A stretch of DNA of 54,030 nt, from assembly GCA_017649485.1 (NCBI GenBank), contig JAGCGS010000023.1, positions 1 to 54,030 on the forward strand, in the 5' to 3' direction. Positions 34,067 through 42,821 of the stretch are shown one piece after another. The notes beneath the pieces are model-generated. The model saw only the letters and a program-made list of their open reading frames with translations. It did not search any database and was not told the DNA's origin. The translations under genes and the position numbers were made by a program. This DNA comes from Bacteroidaceae bacterium. GTDB lineage: Bacteria > Bacteroidota > Bacteroidia > Bacteroidales > Bacteroidaceae. The first letter of the stretch is position 1, and each line of letters opens with the position of its first letter.

Positions 34067-35305
34067 ATGAATAGACCCGACCCAGATAAGGCATTTCCGA
34101 ATCCCAACATTCCAAGCCTCTGCTATTTCAAGAATGTGGTGAGAATTCTGTATGTCATCCTGGCTCTTTGTTGTCAGGCCACTCTATCTGCGTGCTCAAA
34201 TAGTTACATTGTCTCGAAGGAGAACTCTGTATCTGCTATTGCTGATAAAGTATGGGCATTCGGTCAGAATCACCCTGACGGATTCACACTGGATATCCGT
34301 ACTATGACTGAGCCAACGGAGGGAATTGCGGTCAGCTATACAGCTACACAAGGTAGCCACTCTCGCAATCAGTTAGTCAAGGTTGTGAACCATGCGTTGA
34401 AACATGAAGGTTATGTGGGGGGCTGGTATAACAATTCGGACGGACAGTATTACTTTGACAGTACTTGTCTCTTTTCTGAAGATTCTCTTGCTCCAGCTAT
34501 TAAGTTTGGAAGGGAGAATGAGCAGCGATCAGTTTTCATTCTCTCCACCAGCACTGACATTCCTATTATCGGTAAAGTGTCGAAGATTGTTGAGCGTGAC
34601 ACTTTGCTTGTTGGTACTACAGGTGATTATCGCCCACTCTCCTTCTTTGAACCAAAAACAGGAGATTATTGGGGGTTTGGCATTGAGGTAGCCCAAGAGA
34701 TGGCAAAGAAGTTGGGAGTAAAGATCGCTTTCGTCAAGACCTCGTGGCCCACACTGACGGCTGACGTACTGGCAGAGCCTCAGATGTTTGACCTCGCTAT
34801 TGGAGGTATCACCATTACCGATGCCAGAAAGGAAACGATGCTGATGAGCAATGGCTATCTGGCAAACGGGAAAACCATACTATGCCGTGCATCTGAAGCT
34901 GAACGCTATCAATCATTAGCCGACCTTGATAAGCCAGAGGTTCGTGTGATGGTGAACCCTGGCGGACTGAATGAGATGTTTGCTAACGAAAACCTCACCC
35001 ACGCCACCATCATCATTCACCAGAAGAATGAGGAAATACCCACGCTCATTGCAGAAGGTAAAGCCGACGTGATGATAACAGAGGTTACTGAAGCCCCCTA
35101 CTATGTGCAAACTGACACCCGACTTGCTGCCCCATTGCTCAACGAGCCTTTCAATCATGGAGAGATTGGCGTGTTGATGAAGAAAGGACAGGATGATTTG
35201 ATGCTGATGGTGAATAACTTCATCAAGCAGATGAAGTCTGATGGCACCCTCCGCAGATTACATGAGAAATACGGACTATCCTATGAAGAACCCATTAATA
35301 AATAA
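34067..35305 (+). CDS. Cyclohexadienyl dehydratase-like lipoprotein with extra N-terminal domain
   Basis: The 412-residue protein has a hydrophobic segment at about 25-38 and a lipobox (TLSAC, Cys43). Residues 178-405 form a periplasmic binding protein-type domain close to cyclohexadienyl dehydratase PheC: LLVGTTGDYRPLSFFE, FVKTSWPTL, FDLAIGGITIT and VNPGGLNE. The Glu in that last motif (Glu303) matches the catalytic Glu of PheC as I recall it. PheC converts prephenate or arogenate to phenylpyruvate or phenylalanine. Residues 55-165 are a separate domain I cannot name (FTLDIRTMTEPTEGIAVSY; HEGYVGGWYNNSDGQYYFDS). It could instead be a plain amino-acid binding protein. A GTG at 34136 would give a shorter, more usual signal. 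It is 7 bp from the next gene. Confidence 0.78.
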   Translation: MNRPDPDKAFPNPNIPSLCYFKNVVRILYVILALCCQATLSACSNSYIVSKENSVSAIADKVWAFGQNHPDGFTLDIRTMTEPTEGIAVSYTATQGSHSRNQLVKVVNHALKHEGYVGGWYNNSDGQYYFDSTCLFSEDSLAPAIKFGRENEQRSVFILSTSTDIPIIGKVSKIVERDTLLVGTTGDYRPLSFFEPKTGDYWGFGIEVAQEMAKKLGVKIAFVKTSWPTLTADVLAEPQMFDLAIGGITITDARKETMLMSNGYLANGKTILCRASEAERYQSLADLDKPEVRVMVNPGGLNEMFANENLTHATIIIHQKNEEIPTLIAEGKADVMITEVTEAPYYVQTDTRLAAPLLNEPFNHGEIGVLMKKGQDDLMLMVNNFIKQMKSDGTLRRLHEKYGLSYEEPINK

Positions 35306-35312
35306 ATGTAAT

Positions 35313-36098
35313 ATGAAAAAGTTATTGTTTATGCTGGCAGTGGCTTGTACTGCCATGTTGGTTGCATGTAATGGCAACAAGAAAGCGAATGAAGAAGAAG
35401 CAAACCCTGAAACAGCCAATGTACAGGGTAATTATGAAACGGATACGTTCAAGACCAAGAGCGGAAAGAACGTAACTATTTATGCATTGATGCATGCCAG
35501 TGTCCGTGTAGTATATGATGGAAAGGAGATTGAGATTGATCCCGTGACAAAGCTACGCGACAGGACTATAGATTACGCCTCTATGCCAAAGGCAGACTAT
35601 ATCTTTGTGACTCATGAGCATGGCGACCATTATGATGCAGAGGCCCTCAAACTGTTGTCAACAGAAAAGACACGGTTGATTATGAACAAGCGTTGTGCCG
35701 ATATGTATGGTGCTGGCCAAGTGATGGCAAATGGCGACAAGATGCAGATTGCCAATGATTTCTCAGTAGAGGCTGTGCCTGCATATAATATCTCAGAGGC
35801 TAATTTGACCAAGCATCCTAAAGGGCGTGACAATGGCTATATCCTGACCATCGACGGCTTGCGTATTTACTTTGCTGGTGACACCGAAGACGTTCCTGAG
35901 ATGGATAACATCAAGGACATTGATGTAGCATACTTCCCATGCAACGGTCCTACGATGACTGTTGAGCAGCTGGTGCGTGCTGCCAAGCTCATCAAGCCCA
36001 AAGTGTTGTTCCCTTATCATTTCAGTCAGACGGATGTCAGTGTCATCCCTGCTCAGCTAAAAGGAGATGGGATAGATGTCAGAATCAGACGTTTTTAA
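35313..36098 (+). CDS. MBL-fold lipoprotein hydrolase, UlaG-like
   Basis: The 261-residue protein has a lipoprotein signal (AMLVAC, Cys19) and a short MBL domain. The metal motif is HEHGDH (His101, His103, Asp105, His106), followed by AGDTED and a final PYHFSQTD. The compact layout, with the N-terminal beta strands IYALMHASVRVVYDGKEIEI, resembles UlaG-like metal-dependent hydrolases. The substrate is unknown. I use the ATG at 35313; the open frame reaches back to 35241 inside the previous gene. It lies 7 bp after the dehydratase-like gene and is likely cotranscribed. It is the intact relative of the pseudogene at 12806-13081. Confidence 0.88.
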   Translation: MKKLLFMLAVACTAMLVACNGNKKANEEEANPETANVQGNYETDTFKTKSGKNVTIYALMHASVRVVYDGKEIEIDPVTKLRDRTIDYASMPKADYIFVTHEHGDHYDAEALKLLSTEKTRLIMNKRCADMYGAGQVMANGDKMQIANDFSVEAVPAYNISEANLTKHPKGRDNGYILTIDGLRIYFAGDTEDVPEMDNIKDIDVAYFPCNGPTMTVEQLVRAAKLIKPKVLFPYHFSQTDVSVIPAQLKGDGIDVRIRRF

Positions 36099-36109
36099 TA
36101 CTCATAAAA

Positions 36110-36145
36110 TAAAGGGTGTGGTCCATTACTGAGCCACACCCTTTA
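36110..36145. terminator. Bidirectional terminator between the MBL lipoprotein gene and dnaK
   Basis: A 12-bp perfect stem (36110-36121 with 36134-36145, 12-nt loop) lies between the converging genes. On the minus strand it is followed by a T-rich stretch, making it a good terminator for dnaK. Confidence 0.82.
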
Positions 36146-36173
36146 ACTACTATCTATGTTTTAAGTGTCGTAA

Positions 36174-38114
36174 TTACTTTACCTCCTCAAAGTCGGCATC
36201 CTGGACATTATCGCCGCCCTTGTTGTCCTGAGGACCAGCCTGACCTCCATTGAAGCCGGCACCGCCATTAAAGCCTGCGCCATCTTGAGGACCAGCCTGT
36301 GCACCACCCTGCTGAGCATACATCTGTGCGCTGGCTGCCTGCCAAGCGGTGTTGATTTCTGCCATAGCAGCATCAATAGCAGCCAAATCCTGAGCCTTGT
36401 GAGCATCCTTCAGCTTCTGCAGAGCAGCCTCGATAGCTGGCTTCTTGTCAGCTGGAATCTTATCGCCCAACTCATTCAACTGATTCTCGGTAGTGAAGAT
36501 CATTGAGTCTGCCTGGTTCAGCTTATCAACTCTCTCACGTTCCTTCTTATCAGCAGCCTCGTTGGCCTGAGCCTCTGCCTTCATGCGAGCAATCTCATCG
36601 TCACTCAAACCGCTAGAAGCCTCGATACGGATGGCCTGTTCCTTACCAGTTGCCTTATCCTTAGCTGTTACCTTCAAGATACCATTGGCATCAATATCGA
36701 ATGTAACCTCAATCTGAGGAACACCACGACGTGCAGGAGCAATACCTGTCAGGTTGAACTGACCAATACTCTTGTTCTGAGCTGCCATAGGACGCTCACC
36801 CTGCAACACATGGATAGTTACTTCGGTCTGGTTATCTGCTGCAGTAGAGAAGGTTTCGCTCTTCTTTACAGGGATAGTTGTATTAGCCTCAATCAGCTTG
36901 GTCATCACACCACCTAAGGTTTCGATACCCAAAGTCAACGGAGTTACATCCAGCAATACCACATCGCCTACACCCTTCTCGTTATTCAGGATAGCACCCT
37001 GAATAGCTGCACCTACAGCCACCACCTCATCTGGGTTCACACCCTTAGAAGGCACCTTACCGAAGAAGTTCTGTACCAGTGTCTGAACGGCTGGGATACG
37101 GCTTGAACCACCCACCAGGATAACCTCATCGATATCTGCAGGCTGCAGGTTAGCATCACTCAGTGCCTTCTGGCAAGGAGCCAAGCAAGCCTGAATCAAA
37201 CCATGAGCCAGTTGCTCGAACTTAGCACGTGTCAAAGTCTTTACCAAGTGCTTTGGCACACCACCTACTGGCATGATGTATGGCAGGTTGATTTCGGTAG
37301 AAGTAGAAGATGACAACTCAATCTTTGCCTTCTCAGCAGCTTCCTTCAGACGCTGCATAGCCATTGGGTCAGCCATCAGGTCAGCGCCCTCGTCGTTCTT
37401 GAACTCCTGTACCAGCCAGTTGATGATTACCTGATCGAAGTCATCACCACCCAGGTGAGTATCACCGTTGGTTGACAATACCTCAAACACACCACCGCCG
37501 AACTCCAGGATAGAGATATCAAATGTACCACCACCAAGGTCGAACACAGCAATCTTCATATCCTTGTTGGCCTTGTCAATACCGTATGCCAAAGCAGCAG
37601 CAGTAGGCTCGTTCACAATACGCTTTACATTCAGACCAGCAATCTGACCAGCCTCCTTTGTTGCCTGACGTTGTGAGTCAGAGAAATAAGCAGGAACTGT
37701 AATCACAGCATCAGTTACTTCCTGTCCCAGATAGTCCTCAGCAGTCTTCTTCATCTTCTGCAGCACCATAGCAGAGATTTCCTGAGCAGTATAGAGACGA
37801 CCATCAATGTCAACACGTGGCATATTGTTGTCGCTACGCACTACCTTATAAGGCATGCGAGGAATTTCCTTCTGCACCTGATCCCAGTTCTCACCCATGA
37901 AACGCTTGATGGAGAACACTGTCTTTGTTGGGTTGGTGATAGCCTGTCGTTTTGCAGGATCACCCACCTTACGCTCACCACCCTCTACGAATGCTACGAT
38001 AGAAGGAGTAGTGCGCTTACCTTCGCTATTCGCGATTACTACAGGTTCGTTGCCCTCGAACACGGCAACGCATGAGTTAGTAGTACCTAAGTCAATACCA
38101 ATAATCTTTCCCAT
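36174..38114 (-). CDS. dnaK: DnaK, Hsp70 chaperone
   Basis: The 646-residue protein is a full-length Hsp70. It contains the N-terminal phosphate-binding [45 protein letters not shown] and [14 protein letters not shown] of the ATPase domain. The substrate-binding domain ([20 protein letters not shown]) and a Gly/Gln-rich tail ending DADFEEVK follow. It folds and protects proteins together with DnaJ and GrpE, neither of which is next to it here. No heat-shock operator of known type is obvious in the 228-bp space upstream. Confidence 0.98.
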   Translation of the reverse strand: MGKIIGIDLGTTNSCVAVFEGNEPVVIANSEGKRTTPSIVAFVEGGERKVGDPAKRQAITNPTKTVFSIKRFMGENWDQVQKEIPRMPYKVVRSDNNMPRVDIDGRLYTAQEISAMVLQKMKKTAEDYLGQEVTDAVITVPAYFSDSQRQATKEAGQIAGLNVKRIVNEPTAAALAYGIDKANKDMKIAVFDLGGGTFDISILEFGGGVFEVLSTNGDTHLGGDDFDQVIINWLVQEFKNDEGADLMADPMAMQRLKEAAEKAKIELSSSTSTEINLPYIMPVGGVPKHLVKTLTRAKFEQLAHGLIQACLAPCQKALSDANLQPADIDEVILVGGSSRIPAVQTLVQNFFGKVPSKGVNPDEVVAVGAAIQGAILNNEKGVGDVVLLDVTPLTLGIETLGGVMTKLIEANTTIPVKKSETFSTAADNQTEVTIHVLQGERPMAAQNKSIGQFNLTGIAPARRGVPQIEVTFDIDANGILKVTAKDKATGKEQAIRIEASSGLSDDEIARMKAEAQANEAADKKERERVDKLNQADSMIFTTENQLNELGDKIPADKKPAIEAALQKLKDAHKAQDLAAIDAAMAEINTAWQAASAQMYAQQGGAQAGPQDGAGFNGGAGFNGGQAGPQDNKGGDNVQDADFEEVK

Positions 38115-38294
38115 AATTCTTATTTTTTATTTGTTATTATTCATATATCTCCGTCCTCGCCTTCATTGCTGAACGCTTAGACACCTTTATTTGTGCAAAG
38201 CCCGTGCCATAGGTAGTCGCATGTCAGTTTGGCATATTTTGCGACATAAGAAAATAAGTTTGAGCTTTACTCATGATTATTCAAATTATTGTTA

Positions 38295-38302
38295 TATCTT
38301 TG
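38295..38302 (+). promoter_or_regulatory. -7 box upstream of the carboxynorspermidine dehydrogenase-like gene
   Basis: TATCTTTG fits TAnnTTTG and lies 40 bp before the ATG at 38343. No -33 TTTG at the usual distance is seen. Confidence 0.48.
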
Positions 38303-38342
38303 CGATGGAAAGAAAGTATTATATAAAATAGGATTAAGAAAA

Positions 38343-39566
38343 ATGGGAAAAGTGCTTATTATCGGAGCAGGCGGTGTAGCTACCGTAGCTGCTCACAAGG
38401 TGGCTCAGAATCCTGACGTGTTTACTGACATCACGATTGCAAGTCGCACAAAGGCTAAGTGTGACAGAATAGTTGAGGCCATCGGCAATCCAAATATCAA
38501 AACCGCTCAAGTGGATGCTGATAATATTGAAGATTTGGTAAAACTGTTCAATGAGGTAAAGCCAGACATCGTGATGAACCTTGCTTTGCCTTATCAAGAC
38601 CTAACCATTATGGAGGCTTGTTTAAAGACGGGAGTTAACTACCTTGATACCGCCAACTATGAGCCACGCGACGAGGCTCATTTTGAGTATAGTTGGCAAT
38701 GGGCTTATAAACAGCGTTTCGAGGATGCCGGCTTGACAGCTATTTTAGGTTGTGGTTTTGACCCCGGTGTGAGTGGTGTTTATACTGCTTATGCAGCTAA
38801 GCATCATTTCGACGAAATCCACACCCTTGACATCGTAGATTGCAATGCCGGTAACCACCACAAAGCTTTTGCCACCAACTTTAACCCAGAAATCAACATC
38901 CGAGAGATTACACAAAAAGGGCTATATTATAAAGATGGTGAATGGATTGAGACCGAACCTCTGGAGATCCACAAGGCACTCACCTACCCCAACATTGGTC
39001 CACGAGAATCTTACTTAATGCATCATGAGGAACTTGAGTCGTTGGTCAAGAACTATCCTACTATCAAGTTAGCCCGTTTCTGGATGACCTTTGGGGAGCA
39101 ATACCTAAAGTACCTGGATGTAATTCAGGGCATTGGCATGAGCCGCATCGACGAGATAGAATACGAAGCCCCATTGGCTGATGGCACTGGCAATGTAAAG
39201 GTGAAGATTGTACCCCTACAGTTCCTCAAGGCCGTGCTACCTAACCCACAAGACCTGGGTGAAAACTATGAGGGTGAGACCTCCATCGGTTGCCGCATCC
39301 GTGGCATCAAGGATGGCAAGGAACGTACCTATTATGTATATAATAACTGTAGCCATCAGGAAGCATATAAGGAAACTGGCATGCAGGGCGTAAGCTATAC
39401 CACTGGTGTACCTGCCATGATTGGTGCCATGATGTTCCTCAAGGGCTTGTGGAAGCGCCCAGGTGTTTGGAATGTCGAAGATTTCGATCCAGACCCATTC
39501 ATGGAGCAGCTGAACATACAGGGGTTGCCTTGGCATGAGGTATTTGATGGCGATTTGGAGCTCTAA
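38343..39566 (+). CDS. Saccharopine dehydrogenase family, carboxynorspermidine dehydrogenase-like
   Basis: The 407-residue protein opens with a Rossmann motif (GKVLIIGAGGVATVAAHKVA) and continues with TIASRTKAKCDRI and ILGCGFDPGVSGVYTAYAAK, typical of saccharopine dehydrogenase-like enzymes. The closest family I recall is carboxynorspermidine/carboxyspermidine dehydrogenase, which condenses aspartate semialdehyde with a diamine using NADPH to make spermidine or norspermidine. No decarboxylase partner gene is adjacent. I use the ATG at 38343; the open frame from 38289 includes the promoter. It precedes recA by 38 bp, an arrangement I believe is common in Bacteroidales. Confidence 0.88.
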   Translation: MGKVLIIGAGGVATVAAHKVAQNPDVFTDITIASRTKAKCDRIVEAIGNPNIKTAQVDADNIEDLVKLFNEVKPDIVMNLALPYQDLTIMEACLKTGVNYLDTANYEPRDEAHFEYSWQWAYKQRFEDAGLTAILGCGFDPGVSGVYTAYAAKHHFDEIHTLDIVDCNAGNHHKAFATNFNPEINIREITQKGLYYKDGEWIETEPLEIHKALTYPNIGPRESYLMHHEELESLVKNYPTIKLARFWMTFGEQYLKYLDVIQGIGMSRIDEIEYEAPLADGTGNVKVKIVPLQFLKAVLPNPQDLGENYEGETSIGCRIRGIKDGKERTYYVYNNCSHQEAYKETGMQGVSYTTGVPAMIGAMMFLKGLWKRPGVWNVEDFDPDPFMEQLNIQGLPWHEVFDGDLEL

Positions 39567-39604
39567 CTATTATAATTATACATTCATAAACAAATTATGC
39601 AATT

Positions 39605-40651
39605 ATGGTAAAAAATGGTGAATTGAATTTTGACAAGCCAGCTCCATCAGCTGACAAGCTGAAGGCTTTGCAGGCTGCTATGTCGAAGATTGAGAAAGAC
39701 TTCGGCAAAGGCTCTATTATGAAACTGGGCGATGAACACATTGAACAAGTGGAGGTTATTCCTACTGGTTCTATCGGACTGAATGCCGCATTGGGCGTAG
39801 GCGGTTATCCTCGTGGTAGAATTATCGAGATCTTTGGTCCCGAGTCATCTGGCAAGACTACCTTAGCTATTCACGCCATTGCTGAGGCACAAAAGCAGGG
39901 AGGCATCGCTGCCTTTATCGATGCAGAGCATGCATTTGACCGTTTCTATGCTGCAAAATTGGGTGTAGATGTAGATAATATCATTATTTCCCAACCTGAC
40001 AATGGCGAACAGGCCCTTGATATAGCGGAACAGCTCATCCGTTCATCGGCTATAGATATTATTGTCATCGACTCTGTGGCAGCATTAACTCCAAAAAAGG
40101 AAATAGAAGGTGAAATGGGCGACTCTGTAGTAGGCTTACAAGCTCGTTTGATGAGCCAGGCTTTACGCAAACTCACAGCTACAGTAAGCAAGACTCGTAC
40201 TACTTGTATATTCATCAACCAATTGCGCGAAAAGATTGGTGTGTTGTTTGGTAATCCCGAAACCACCACAGGCGGTAATGCACTGAAATTTTACGCCAGT
40301 GTACGTCTCGATATCCGCAGTTCTTCTCCTATCAAGAATGGTGAGGATGTAATTGGTCGCTCTACCCGTGTAAAGATTGTAAAGAACAAGGTGGCACCTC
40401 CTTTCCGCAAGTGTGAGTTCGACATCATGTTTGGCGAAGGCATTAGCAAGACAGGTGAGATACTCGACTTAGGTGTGGAGTATGAAATCATCAAGAAGAG
40501 TGGTAGCTGGTTTAGCTACAACAACACGAAATTGGCACAAGGTCGTGATGCTGCCAAGCAAGTAATAGCAGACAATCCAGAACTTGCAGAAGAACTGGAA
40601 GCAAAGATCGCAGATGCTATGCAGGGCAAAGCTCCTGAGACTGCTGAGTAA
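39605..40651 (+). CDS. recA: RecA recombinase
   Basis: The 348-residue protein is a standard RecA, which coats single-stranded DNA, exchanges strands and triggers the SOS response. Walker A is GPESSGKT (78-85), followed by [19 protein letters not shown], the Walker B region [22 protein letters not shown], and [20 protein letters not shown]. The C-terminal domain is of the usual length and ends in acidic residues. I see no clear LexA-type operator upstream. It is followed by a strong terminator at 40671-40700. Confidence 0.98.
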   Translation: MVKNGELNFDKPAPSADKLKALQAAMSKIEKDFGKGSIMKLGDEHIEQVEVIPTGSIGLNAALGVGGYPRGRIIEIFGPESSGKTTLAIHAIAEAQKQGGIAAFIDAEHAFDRFYAAKLGVDVDNIIISQPDNGEQALDIAEQLIRSSAIDIIVIDSVAALTPKKEIEGEMGDSVVGLQARLMSQALRKLTATVSKTRTTCIFINQLREKIGVLFGNPETTTGGNALKFYASVRLDIRSSSPIKNGEDVIGRSTRVKIVKNKVAPPFRKCEFDIMFGEGISKTGEILDLGVEYEIIKKSGSWFSYNNTKLAQGRDAAKQVIADNPELAEELEAKIADAMQGKAPETAE

Positions 40652-40670
40652 AAATGCAATTTAATTAAAT

Positions 40671-40700
40671 AAGGGCAGTTGCCATTTGGCAGCTGCCCTT
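40671..40700 (+). terminator. Terminator after recA
   Basis: Arms 40671-40683 and 40688-40700 form a 13-bp stem with one G-T pair and a 4-nt loop, 20 bp after the recA stop. The following bases are only moderately T-rich. It may also serve the converging fructokinase gene. Confidence 0.8.
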
Positions 40701-40761
40701 ATTCGTTTGTTAAATCAGAATTCTCTTAGAAACTTACAGTACCTTTATTCTCATAAATATA

Positions 40762-41646
40762 TTACAGTCTTTTCTTCAGATCTTCTGGAAGTACTGGCAT
40801 GGCACCGCTCTGGGTACATACAAAAGCACTTACTTCTACCGCCAACTTATGAGCCTCCTCAACTGGCTTGCCTGCTAAAATGGCAGCTGTAAATGCGCCC
40901 GTAAAACTATCGCCAGCTCCAACTGTATCTGCCACAACCACGCGAGGTGTTGGCTGGAAGGAGACCTTTCCCGGGGTGAAAACATAACTACCATCAACGC
41001 CACAAGTTAGGATAAGCATCTTCAAACCATATTTAGCTAAAAGAAGCCAGCACTTGTCAGCTTGAGAAATTGAAAGGAAGCCAAACATCCGACTCACTAA
41101 CTCCAACTCCTCATCATTAATCTTTAATATGTTACAACGACTCATCGACTCTGTCAACAAATCAGGTGTATAGAAATTCTGACGTAAGTTGATGTCGAAT
41201 ATCTTCAAGACATCATCATCCTCAGGCATCTCTTCAAGGAATTTAACTATGGTGTCATGACTTACCGCATTGCGTTGAGCCAGAGAGCCAAAACATACGG
41301 CACGAGCATTGTGTGCTAATTTCATCAATTCATCGGTAAACGGAATGTTGTCCCAAGCCACACCTTTCTTTATCTCGTATGAAGGAACACCCTTCTCGTC
41401 CAATGTAACCTGAACTGTGCCAGTAGGGAAAGGCACACGCTCAATTAGTGTATTTAAGCCACGCTGATTAAAGATGCGCATAATCTCATCGCCATCTTCA
41501 TCATTGCCTACGGCACTCACAACACAGCTCTTGAAGCCAAACTGCGATACATGATAGGCAAAATTGGCAGGAGCCCCGCCTATCTTTTTTCCTTCAGGCA
41601 GGCAATCGAACAACGCCTCACCCATTCCTACAACAATATCTTTCAT
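40762..41646 (-). CDS. PfkB-family fructokinase
   Basis: The 294-residue protein is a PfkB-type sugar kinase. It has the N-terminal GEALFDCLPEGKKIGGAPAN, FDINLRQNFYT, and the C-terminal signature DTVGAGDSFTGAF with the catalytic base Asp246. Its place as the last gene of an operon with a GH32 fructanase and a sugar permease makes fructose 6-phosphorylation the likely reaction, which feeds glycolysis. It starts 2 bp after the permease gene. Confidence 0.92.
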   Translation of the reverse strand: MKDIVVGMGEALFDCLPEGKKIGGAPANFAYHVSQFGFKSCVVSAVGNDEDGDEIMRIFNQRGLNTLIERVPFPTGTVQVTLDEKGVPSYEIKKGVAWDNIPFTDELMKLAHNARAVCFGSLAQRNAVSHDTIVKFLEEMPEDDDVLKIFDINLRQNFYTPDLLTESMSRCNILKINDEELELVSRMFGFLSISQADKCWLLLAKYGLKMLILTCGVDGSYVFTPGKVSFQPTPRVVVADTVGAGDSFTGAFTAAILAGKPVEEAHKLAVEVSAFVCTQSGAMPVLPEDLKKRL

Positions 41647-41648
41647 AA

Positions 41649-42815
41649 TTAAGCTTTAACTTGTTTGATAAACGACAACAGATAAATAACACCTACGGCC
41701 ATCACTGCCACGGCACCGGCTTGTCCCATAGCATCGCTGGCAAATCCCATGATCAAGGGGAAGATGGTACCACCAAACAAACCCATAATCATCAGTCCAC
41801 TCACCTCATTCTGCTTGTCTGGTACAGAAAGTAGGGCCTGACTGAATACAATGGGGAAGATATTTGAGTTGCCATAACCCACCAAAGCAATGCCTAAATA
41901 CAGCATCCATTGTGTTTGTCCTGTAAACAGTAACGCCATGCTCAGTGCCATCATCACCACACTGATAATGAAGAAGGTGCGAGTCTTCATGATACGCAAG
42001 AAGAACGAACCGGTAAGACATCCCAATGTACGGAAGATGAAATACAGACTGGTAGCAAAAGCTGCCTCGTTGAGGGTCATGCCCAAACGCTCCATCAATA
42101 TCTTGGGAGCTGTAGTGTTCACGCCCACATCGATGCCCACGTGACACATAATACCAAAGAATGACAATAATACAATTGGCTTACCCAACAGTTGCAGGCA
42201 CTCGATAAAAGTAGATGCCTTGCCCTCTATTGGCTCTTCCTCAATCGTTGTCACACCCAATGCCAATGTAGCAATCACAGCTACCACCAGGAAGATAGCA
42301 AACAGCACTCGCCAATCATAGCCCAAGTCAGGAATCACGTGAGTAGCACCCCACATGGCCAGATAAGGTGCGATAAAAGAAGCAATGGCTTTGATAAACT
42401 GACCAAAGGTTAAGGTAGATGCTAAGTTCTTGCCACCAATGATGGACGACACCAGCGGGTTGAGCGATGTCTGCATCAGGGCATTGCCGATGCCCAGCAA
42501 CGAGAATGCCACCAGCATGATGCCAAAGTTATTGCCAAACAGCGGCAACAACAATGAAAATACCGTCACGATAAGCGACAACATTACGGTCTTCTTACGA
42601 CCAATCTTATTCATCAGCATGCCCGTAGGCACCGAGAAGATTAGGAACCAGAAGAACACCAATGACGGAAATATATTAGCGACAGAGTCCGTCAACTGCA
42701 AGTCGTCTTTCACATAATTTGAGGCGATGCCAACTAAGTCAACAAAGCCCATGGCAAAGAAGCATAGCATTACAGGTACCAGCTTCCCCATCTGTGATTG
42801 GTTTTGATTACTCAT
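41649..42815 (-). CDS. MFS sugar permease, FucP-like, probable fructose importer
   Basis: The 388-residue protein has about twelve membrane helices. The MFS signature between helices 2 and 3 is GMLMNKIGRKKTVMLS. The first helix (VPVMLCFFAMGFVDLVGIAS) and ALMQTSLNPLVSSIIGG resemble FucP/GluP-like proton symporters. It should carry monosaccharides released by the GH32 enzyme across the inner membrane. It lies 6 bp after the GH32 gene and 2 bp before the fructokinase gene. Confidence 0.9.
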   Translation of the reverse strand: MSNQNQSQMGKLVPVMLCFFAMGFVDLVGIASNYVKDDLQLTDSVANIFPSLVFFWFLIFSVPTGMLMNKIGRKKTVMLSLIVTVFSLLLPLFGNNFGIMLVAFSLLGIGNALMQTSLNPLVSSIIGGKNLASTLTFGQFIKAIASFIAPYLAMWGATHVIPDLGYDWRVLFAIFLVVAVIATLALGVTTIEEEPIEGKASTFIECLQLLGKPIVLLSFFGIMCHVGIDVGVNTTAPKILMERLGMTLNEAAFATSLYFIFRTLGCLTGSFFLRIMKTRTFFIISVVMMALSMALLFTGQTQWMLYLGIALVGYGNSNIFPIVFSQALLSVPDKQNEVSGLMIMGLFGGTIFPLIMGFASDAMGQAGAVAVMAVGVIYLLSFIKQVKA

Positions 42816-42821
42816 TATAAA

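Noticed and set aside
35241-35312. Longer start for the MBL lipoprotein
   Set aside because: The extension lies inside the preceding gene and would bury the lipoprotein signal; the ATG at 35313 gives a proper lipobox.
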